Part shown: piece by piece, positions 7,999 through 12,617 of the stretch
How the letters are laid out: the number at the start of each line of letters is the position of its first letter
How positions within the stretch are numbered: position 1 is the stretch's first letter
Assembly: GCA_003222835.1 (NCBI GenBank)
Contig: QHXE01000347.1
Location: 1-12,617 of the forward strand
Direction: 5' to 3'
DNA from: Acidobacteriota bacterium
GTDB lineage: Bacteria; Acidobacteriota; Blastocatellia; Pyrinomonadales; Pyrinomonadaceae
DNA length: 12,617 bases
The notes under the pieces: model-generated
The model's input: the letters and a program-made list of their open reading frames with translations, nothing else
The model's database searches: none
Told to the model about the DNA's origin: nothing
Program-made: the position numbers and the translations under genes

Positions 7999-8024
7999 GC
8001 GGGCGAACGACACTCGTTGTCCGC
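7999..8024. other. Hairpin downstream of the DUF2817 gene
   Basis: GCGGGCGAACGA and TCGTTGTCCGC can pair around the loop CAC, with one bulged G and one G-T wobble. It lies about 60 bp after the - strand stop at 8084. No T tract follows on either strand, so it may be an mRNA 3'-end or processing structure rather than an intrinsic terminator. A GC-only palindrome (7995-8004) overlaps its left arm. Confidence 0.35.
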
Positions 8025-8083
8025 AGTATTCCCTCAAGGCCGTGTTGAAGCTCGAACCTCTTGGTTTTACTCACGACATGTCG

Positions 8084-9196
8084 CTACGCCGGATGTGCCA
8101 GTGCCCGGCACGTCCGAAACACGAAGTCCGCGGTCCGACCGTATACCGCGGCCTGCCAAGCCGGCGTCTCGCAGTAGAACGCCGCACGCATCAGCCGCTG
8201 GGCCGCTGCACTGCGCACGGCGTCATGCGGCGCGCGCGCGTGCACCCAATGATCAGCGCGTAGCGCGGTCAGGACGTCTGATACCGGACGTGTGCCGAAT
8301 TCCAGCCCGATGAAGGTGATCTCGTGCTTCGGCAGCGCCTCCTGGAAGCCGCGCGCGAGTGTGCCCTCGAGCTCAGCCGCCACGGCCTTCTCGCCCGTGA
8401 TGTTCACCGACTCCTCCGCCACGAGACTGCGCACCTCGCAGCCAAACCAAGCGCGTGCTCGGGCAAGATCGCCGCGCGCGCAGGGTATGAGGATCGGCTC
8501 GCCGTAGGCGGTCGGCCCCAGTCCAGTGTGCAGATCGAGCACCGCCACGCGGCGCACGCCGTCGGGTAGCTGCTCGCGAAGCAGCTGTCCAAGCGTCTGA
8601 GCGGACCACGCGCGGGCGGTGCCCCCATAAAACAGTCCTTCGGGGCGCGTGTACTGCCCGGCGGTCAGGGCCTGCTGGAAGGCGCGCATCCCGTGCTCGG
8701 CGATGTGCTGTTGGAGCGCCGCGTCGGCACGCGCGCGCGCATCGCCTTCCCAGTCTGTCGGCACCAGCCAGTCATGCAGCGGTTCGTAGCCAGTCGAGGA
8801 AGGTGGCTGGGAGAAATCGATGAAGTTGCGGTTGAGATCAACGTTGTCCTCGTTCACGCGCCGCAACCATGCGAAGCCGTGCGGATTCAGCGCATGCACG
8901 AGCAGCGCGCACCCGGACGAAGGCAGTGCCTCGTACAGCCGGTCGATGAGGAAGCCGACCTGACAACCCGCGCCGCCAAAGCCCTCGACGCCGTGCGTAC
9001 CGGAAAGCACGACGAGCGCGTCCGTCGCACTGTCGGGGCCGAGCCGCGCGACGTCGATGCTGAGCGACTCGCCCTGCGGGCCGAGGCGTTCCGGTAATAG
9101 ATAGCGGTTGAGGCGTGCGCCGGCCCGTTCGGCGGCCGCGCAGAAGCGCTCGCGGGCGTTTGGGTAGTCGGGGCTGAAGTAGTCGGCGATGGGCAT
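8084..9196 (-). CDS. DUF2817 protein, M14-like zinc carboxypeptidase fold, 370 aa
   Basis: Probable metallopeptidase or amidohydrolase of the DUF2817 family (PF10994), a relative of M14 carboxypeptidases. The layout of M14 active-site residues is visible: GTHGVEG (His68 and Glu71, zinc ligands), DLNRNF (Asn122, Arg123, substrate carboxylate binding), LDLHTG (His223, third zinc ligand) and LEFGT (Glu299, likely catalytic). No signal peptide or membrane segment is seen, so the protein should be cytoplasmic. The ATG at 9196 is followed directly by a family-like start (MPIADYFSPDYPNARERF), although its ribosome site is weak. The substrate is unknown. It lies upstream of creD on the same strand but 345 bp away, so co-transcription is not assured. 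Family confidence is high; activity is inferred from residues. Confidence 0.9.
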   Translation of the reverse strand: MPIADYFSPDYPNARERFCAAAERAGARLNRYLLPERLGPQGESLSIDVARLGPDSATDALVVLSGTHGVEGFGGAGCQVGFLIDRLYEALPSSGCALLVHALNPHGFAWLRRVNEDNVDLNRNFIDFSQPPSSTGYEPLHDWLVPTDWEGDARARADAALQQHIAEHGMRAFQQALTAGQYTRPEGLFYGGTARAWSAQTLGQLLREQLPDGVRRVAVLDLHTGLGPTAYGEPILIPCARGDLARARAWFGCEVRSLVAEESVNITGEKAVAAELEGTLARGFQEALPKHEITFIGLEFGTRPVSDVLTALRADHWVHARAPHDAVRSAAAQRLMRAAFYCETPAWQAAVYGRTADFVFRTCRALAHPA

Positions 9197-9489
9197 GGGT
9201 CACCGCGCGGACTGAAGAGCAGCGCGCCCAGCATAGCACCGGCAGGCTGATCCTGGCGGGGGCTAGAAGGCGCCCGCCACGCCATCAGCGGATGGCTACC
9301 GTACCGGGTGACTCCACTGCGAAGATCGAGAGTCCACCAGGTGATCAAAAGCGGCCCCGGAACACTTCTATCCTCACGCTGTCGGCCAGAAGCGGACGCC
9401 CGCAACGGCTTGTTGTTTTCCCTGAAGCAGCCGTTGACACGTAAAATTCATCTTTGGCCTTCCAGATGCTCCTGGTGGTGGGGCGTTTC

Positions 9490-11538
9490 TCACGGTCCCG
9501 CTGAGAAGATCGGCATGCCACGCAGCGCCGTGAGAGTCGAGCTCGCCTGCACCTGAAGCCAGGTCACGAGTCCGCCGTTACTGCCCGCCGCGATTGCGGG
9601 CAGTTGTGTCGCTGCTTGCGCCGCCGCTGGCGGTACCAGCGAAAACCCATTCGGCCACATCGCAGGCACGGTACCTGCAGTTGAGACGCGCGAGGCACTC
9701 AGCGTCCGTGGCGTCCCGCTGTCCCAGACCAGCCAGTGCGCACCACTGATGAAAGCGCTACTGACGCGTCCGGTGACTAGGTTCTGTGCCGTAGTGACCA
9801 CGATACCCGGGGTCGTAGGCGATCCGTCGAGCAATGCGCCGGAAGTCGAGACCCGCGCGGCGGAAATGGTCGCGTAGCCGGAATAGATCGATAGCTCAGC
9901 GTTCGAGCTCGCGTTGCGCTGGTCGAGATAGGTGACGAGGTAATTAGTGCCATCGAATGACACCGCCGGCTGAAGATCGCAGCATGGGCCTGCGCCACTC
10001 GTCGAGGGACCGACATTGTTCACGATCAGGAGCGGGGTCGCATCCAGGATTACCCCGGCTTTGGACATTCGCACCGCGATCAGCCCGGGCGGGTTCGCGC
10101 CGTTCTCGGTCCAGACGATGAGGTAATTCGTTCCGTCAAAGCCAACCGCCGGTTGACCTCGGTTGTAGTCGTTGGTACTTGAAATCGGGAACGACGAACC
10201 GTCGGCCTGACCGGTTCCCGGAGCGATGAACAGTCCCGAGAGCTGAGGCGGCCGTGGCCCATTCGCATCGGTGAAGAGCAAGAGGTAACGACTGCCATCG
10301 AACGCGAGTGCCGGTGCGCTGGGGCCGCCGGCGTCCGCATGCACGGACAGCCCCACAACGTTCGGGCCGCTCACAACTGCTCCGGCACGAGAGATCAGCA
10401 GCGCGTCCAGGTTGAAGTCTATGCCCGCGGGGGGCACCGCAGAGTCCTCTTCATGCACGACGAGGTAGTTCGTTCCGTCAAATGCCACAGCGGATTGGGT
10501 GCCGACCGTGGCTGCACTGGTGGGCTCGCTTAAGTTCACCGAATTCCTGATCGCCCCATCCGGACCGACGAGCAGCGCAACCCACTGGACCGTCACGCTG
10601 CCGTTGCTCACGTTGCATTGATGTGCAACCACAAGAGTGTTCGTGCCGTCGAAAGCCGTGCTCGGAGGCCCGATCGGTCCCTGGCTCGCCGTGCAGTTCG
10701 CACTCACGAGTGTCGGCACGAGGTCCGCCGCGGCACCGAGCCCATGTGGCTGACCGTTCACGGTGAAACCGCGCAGCTCGCTCGACGCGTTGATCCCGCT
10801 GCCATTCGCGGATGTCGAGATCTGTTCCTTGATCTGTCCCACGCTGGGGACCAGCCACAAGGTGTCCGTTCCAGAAACCGCGGATGTGGAGTGCCCGCCG
10901 TCGTAGGCCGTTGCAGAGACCGTGGTCGTCTGCCGCATGGCGTTGCTGAAAGTCCCGGCTGGCACATCGACGGATTCGATCGCGACGTTCGCGATTTCTT
11001 GGGTCAGGTCCAGGGTAATCGGGTTGCCGCTCGAGTCCTTGCCGAAAGGAAGATTTGTTCCGGTGAGGGAAGACACCGGGCCGACCTGCACCGGAAAGAG
11101 CAACTCCACATAGGGGGCGATCAACGGCGTGATCGTGTCGGTCCGATCGGTGTTGCCAAGGAGCGTCACGCCACCGGCATTCACATAGAAGTATTGATCG
11201 TATCCGCCGCTCGCGAGCGTCGGGTCGGTGCGGGTGAGGATGGTGGCCGTGACCCCTTGAACGGGCTTGGTTCCGGTGATCGCGAGCCCAACGACTGCGG
11301 ACGGGGCGACGGCCTTGGGGTCGTTGGTGACGTAGTTGAAGGACCAGGTATTGCCCTGCATCGCCGGAAAGTACTGGCCGGTATCGCCAGGTCCCGTCGC
11401 CGGAGCGAATCCATTGCCGGTGACCGAGGGCCCGTTGCCGCCTCCCCCTGCACCTCCGCCGCCGCCGCCTCCTCCTCCACAGGCCGCAAGGAGCGCGCCG
11501 TAGAGAACGAAGGCCAGTCTGCTCAGGGACTTACGCAA
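9490..11538 (-). CDS. Large lipoprotein with polyglycine linker and about seven beta-propeller-like FDGTNYLV repeats, 682 aa
   Basis: Predicted outer-membrane or surface lipoprotein. A signal peptide ends in the lipobox LAAC (Cys20), followed by a tether of 13 Gly broken by one Ala. Residues about 50-265 form an N-terminal domain opening with QYFPAMQGNTWSFNY, a pattern seen in secreted beta proteins of unknown function. Residues about 290-675 contain roughly seven units of 54-68 residues, each with a core like PAVxFDGTNYLVVW; FDG-type motifs start near 296, 353, 413, 468 and 528, with weaker copies near 596 and 651. Seven such units would suit a single propeller. No catalytic motif was recognised; binding or adhesion is a guess. 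The start is TTG at 11538: it begins a normal n-region (RKSLSR), no ATG or GTG lies close upstream in frame, and GGGGG at 11547-11551 can serve as ribosome site. No obvious operon partner. Confidence 0.88.
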   Translation of the reverse strand: MRKSLSRLAFVLYGALLAACGGGGGGGGGAGGGGNGPSVTGNGFAPATGPGDTGQYFPAMQGNTWSFNYVTNDPKAVAPSAVVGLAITGTKPVQGVTATILTRTDPTLASGGYDQYFYVNAGGVTLLGNTDRTDTITPLIAPYVELLFPVQVGPVSSLTGTNLPFGKDSSGNPITLDLTQEIANVAIESVDVPAGTFSNAMRQTTTVSATAYDGGHSTSAVSGTDTLWLVPSVGQIKEQISTSANGSGINASSELRGFTVNGQPHGLGAAADLVPTLVSANCTASQGPIGPPSTAFDGTNTLVVAHQCNVSNGSVTVQWVALLVGPDGAIRNSVNLSEPTSAATVGTQSAVAFDGTNYLVVHEEDSAVPPAGIDFNLDALLISRAGAVVSGPNVVGLSVHADAGGPSAPALAFDGSRYLLLFTDANGPRPPQLSGLFIAPGTGQADGSSFPISSTNDYNRGQPAVGFDGTNYLIVWTENGANPPGLIAVRMSKAGVILDATPLLIVNNVGPSTSGAGPCCDLQPAVSFDGTNYLVTYLDQRNASSNAELSIYSGYATISAARVSTSGALLDGSPTTPGIVVTTAQNLVTGRVSSAFISGAHWLVWDSGTPRTLSASRVSTAGTVPAMWPNGFSLVPPAAAQAATQLPAIAAGSNGGLVTWLQVQASSTLTALRGMPIFSAGP

Positions 11539-11546
11539 TGTGATTA

Positions 11547-11551
11547 CCCCC
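11547..11551 (-). promoter_or_regulatory. Ribosome binding site supporting the TTG start of the lipoprotein
   Basis: On the - strand this is a GGGGG run eight bases before the TTG at 11538. It is modest on its own but agrees with the signal peptide that begins at that TTG. Confidence 0.45.
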
Positions 11552-11725
11552 GCAGCTTGTTGTTTGGAGTTCTTTACGTTTCTCTGGATCTTACATGGAA
11601 TCGGCCGATGCGGCCGCGGTCGATGCGGACTGCTCCACTTCCCCTTGTCTCAGCCAATGCAGCGTTGACCGTGCGCAGTCAACCATGGCCGGTAGCCAGC
11701 CGCTGCTGTACCTTCGAGTGCCGAA

Positions 11726-11776
11726 CGTCCAGAGGACCCGGATCGAACGGGTAGGAGGGAACCCATAGAGCTTCAT
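11726..11776 (-). pseudogene. 5' fragment of a glutathione S-transferase gene
   Basis: The first 17 codons read MKLYGFPPTRSIRVLWT, the standard start of a bacterial glutathione S-transferase, in which the loop after strand 1 binds glutathione. The ATG at 11776 is preceded by AGGAGA ten bases upstream, so a real gene start is preserved. After RVLWT the resemblance stops abruptly and the frame runs on with unrelated residues to 11591. The rest of the thioredoxin-like domain and the helical domain (about 200 residues in an intact protein) are missing. It is a truncated remnant, probably cut by a deletion. Confidence 0.6.
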
Positions 11777-12002
11777 GGCGTGGCTGTCTCCTTCTGCCCG
11801 GAGCGTAGACTTAGAAGCGGCGCATGGCCAGCCGTGAGTTCGAGAAGAGGTGGCACCCTCGTGTGGTTCCGCGCGCCGGAATCTCAAAGCCGGTGCCATC
11901 ATCGAACACCGCGATGTCTCGGAATGCAGAGGCCGAGCCCAGCCTGGAGAGTTCGCGCCCTTCATTGGCCCGCTTGGCGTGGGCAAGAGCCATCTGGTGT
12001 GC

Positions 12003-12266
12003 GGCCTCGGGCACGTGCACAACGGTCCCGGCCAGTGCGGTCTCGATGATCGGCGACGCGTGCACTTCCGTCGCTACGCCGACCGCAGGCGGTTGCGCCA
12101 GCGTCACCGGCAGTAAGGTCGGCAGTGGCAGTGCCCTGCGCAAATGCTGCAACCTCATCCAGCGGCGAAGCTGGTTGGCGTTGACGCCGTGCTTCAGCGC
12201 CAGTCCGGCCACCGACACGCCGGGCTTGCCGGCCTGCTCCACCAGCCACCAGTCTGGGGCGCGCGG
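12003..12266 (-). pseudogene. IS66-family transposase accessory gene (tnpA/orf1) remnant
   Basis: The frame contains VEQAGKPGVSVAGLAL followed by KHGVNANQLRRWM, the helix-turn-helix of IS66-type TnpA (also close to IS3/IS911 OrfA). It then has a Pro/Ala-rich linker with LPTLLPVTL and a possible last strand, IIETALAGTVVHVP. A TGA at 12267-12269 blocks the frame upstream, and the expected basic N-terminus is missing or shifted; the adjacent frame carries KADEMTAR, which may be the lost N-terminal part. Past about 12003 the frame runs open to 11811 but no longer looks like TnpA. No IS66 tnpB or tnpC and no terminal inverted repeats were found, so this is a decayed fragment of a mobile element. 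Confidence 0.55.
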
Positions 12267-12360
12267 TCATCTCATCTGCTTTGATCGTTTGATTTCCGCT
12301 AAACGGGCCTTCCTCTGAGGAGTAGGAGTGAGGTGGAACTGGCTCGGCGCTCAGTCGGGC

Positions 12361-12426
12361 AAACTTCAATTCTCGCTTGATCGCCTGGAAGCGCGGCTCC
12401 TTGCGCAGCGGGTCTAGAAGCGGACT
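12361..12426 (-). pseudogene. C-terminal tail of a TPR or winged-helix/TPR protein, remnant
   Basis: The frame reads SPLLDPLRKEPRFQAI and ends in KRELKF. The pattern LLDPLRxxPRFQAIxxxLKF is the usual last helix of large proteobacterial TPR proteins, many with an N-terminal winged helix or cyclase domain. The whole protein upstream is absent, because the frame is interrupted by a stop just past the palindrome at 12465. The normal end after LKFP is also lost and the frame continues into IS-like sequence. It is a recognisable scrap of about 22 codons. Confidence 0.5.
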
Positions 12427-12443
12427 CCCAATGCCGGTCCAAG

Positions 12444-12473
12444 TTGCAGGAATTCTTGTGAAGATGATATCAT
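12444..12473 (+). promoter_or_regulatory. Possible promoter of the antitoxin gene
   Basis: TTGCAG (12444-12449) and TATCAT (12468-12473) are 18 bases apart. The -10 box lies inside the palindrome, so a bound repressor would block it. The -35 box is weak. Confidence 0.4.
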
Positions 12474-12480
12474 GATATCA
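12465..12480. promoter_or_regulatory. Perfect 16-bp palindrome, probable FitA autoregulatory operator
   Basis: TGATATCA occurs twice in tandem, and because each half is itself palindromic the whole 16 bp is its own reverse complement. It sits 21 bp upstream of the antitoxin start and covers the probable -10 box. Ribbon-helix-helix antitoxins of the FitAB/VapBC type repress their own operon by binding such inverted repeats; as I recall, the gonococcal FitA site also uses TATCA half-sites. Confidence 0.65.
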
Positions 12481-12501
12481 GCATTAAGAGTGGAGTAGTT
12501 T

Positions 12502-12617
12502 GTGGCTCAGGTCGTGGTACGCCAGCTCGAGGAAGACTTGAAGGAGCGCTTGAAGAGGCGCGCTAAGCGCCATGGGCGGAGCGTGGAAGCCGAAATTCGA
12601 GAGATCCTCCGAAATGC
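12502..12617 (+). CDS. fitA: FitA-like ribbon-helix-helix antitoxin, 3' end outside the window
   Basis: Antitoxin of a type II toxin-antitoxin pair. The first 38 codons start AQVVVRQLEEDLKERLKRR after the initiator and continue with AKRHGRSVEAEIREILRNA, which is the N-terminal Arc-type ribbon-helix-helix of FitA/VapB antitoxins. The first strand (QVVVRQL) binds DNA as a dimer. The start is GTG at 12502, with GTGGAG a few bases upstream. The toxin-binding C-terminus and the expected partner, a PIN-domain RNase of the FitB/VapC type, would follow beyond the right edge. The family is clear from the preserved part; the toxin is inferred. Confidence 0.85.
   Translation, partial: MAQVVVRQLEEDLKERLKRRAKRHGRSVEAEIREILRN

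Larger units (their letters stand above)
7739..8083. other. Gene-free leader of creD and downstream region of the DUF2817 gene
   Basis: This 345-bp interval holds no convincing gene. It contains the creD ribosome site (7746-7753), a possible -10 box, a cluster of 10-bp direct repeats (7860-7904), and a hairpin about 60 bp after the DUF2817 stop (7999-8024). The short open frames on the + strand show no recognisable protein. Confidence 0.6.
11539..12501. other. Gene graveyard between the lipoprotein and the antitoxin gene
   Basis: Nearly 1 kb without an intact gene. On the - strand it holds the first codons of a glutathione S-transferase (11726-11776), a decayed IS66-type tnpA (about 12003-12266) and the last codons of a TPR protein (12361-12426). 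Each is cut off within its neighbour, as expected after insertion and deletion of a mobile element. The stretch 11539-11725 shows nothing recognisable apart from the lipoprotein's ribosome site. The overlapping open frames on both strands in 11591-12369 are mostly shadows. Confidence 0.65.

Noticed and set aside
9254..9279. GC-rich inverted repeat (TGGCGGG and CCCGCCA) between the lipoprotein and DUF2817 genes, as an intrinsic terminator
   Set aside because: The loop is 12 bases and no T tract follows on either strand; it is not convincing.
10618..11754. Long + strand open frame of 378 codons opposite the lipoprotein gene
   Set aside because: It is antisense to the repeat-rich lipoprotein, has no recognisable domain and is strongly Arg-rich; it is a high-GC shadow frame.
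11824..12318. + strand open frame of 164 codons, Ser/Ala-rich
   Set aside because: It is antisense to the TnpA-like frame and has a composition typical of a complement translation (many Ser, Ala and Pro, no motif).
1..12617. CRISPR array, tRNA or rRNA genes
   Set aside because: No regularly spaced repeats and no tRNA- or rRNA-like sequence were seen when reading both strands.

Overview
The window is about 12.6 kb of moderately high-GC proteobacterial DNA. Gene content (AnmK with a MupP-like phosphatase, CreD, a DUF2817 peptidase-like protein, a serine hydrolase with a long C-terminal extension) fits a gammaproteobacterium of the Xanthomonadales/Steroidobacter kind. That placement is an inference from family resemblance; no rRNA or other marker is present.

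Left part, + strand (1-4230): a LysR-type regulator cut by the left window edge; an exported beta-lactamase-fold serine hydrolase (1107-2825); and a membrane-anchored or lipoprotein gene (3023-4230) broken by one missing base near 3567. The last two proteins end in a related C-terminal domain of about 80 residues, so they look like a functionally linked pair.

Centre, - strand (4538-9196): transcription runs right to left through a DUF2817/M14-like metallopeptidase gene (8084-9196), creD (6425-7738), anmK (5231-6346) and a HAD phosphatase (4538-5215). The phosphatase starts 15 bp after anmK and fits MupP, the MurNAc-6-phosphate phosphatase of the peptidoglycan-recycling route that bypasses de novo UDP-MurNAc synthesis. 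AnmK makes MurNAc-6-P and MupP removes that phosphate, so the two would act in sequence. creD, a gene controlled elsewhere by CreBC/BlrAB-type beta-lactam-responsive systems, lies just upstream. The 345-bp leader of creD carries three head-to-tail 10-bp repeats resembling a loosely spaced cre/blr tag.

Right part: a 682-residue surface lipoprotein (9490-11538, - strand) with a polyglycine linker, an N-terminal domain and about seven propeller-like repeats. From 11539 to about 12500 the DNA is a gene graveyard: the first 17 codons of a glutathione S-transferase, a decayed IS66-type tnpA fragment, the C-terminal tail of a TPR protein, and a possible P-loop remnant on the + strand. At the right edge a FitA-like antitoxin gene begins (12502), preceded by a perfect 16-bp palindrome that is probably its autoregulatory operator. 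Its toxin partner would lie outside the window.

No rRNA, tRNA, CRISPR array or intact mobile element was seen.
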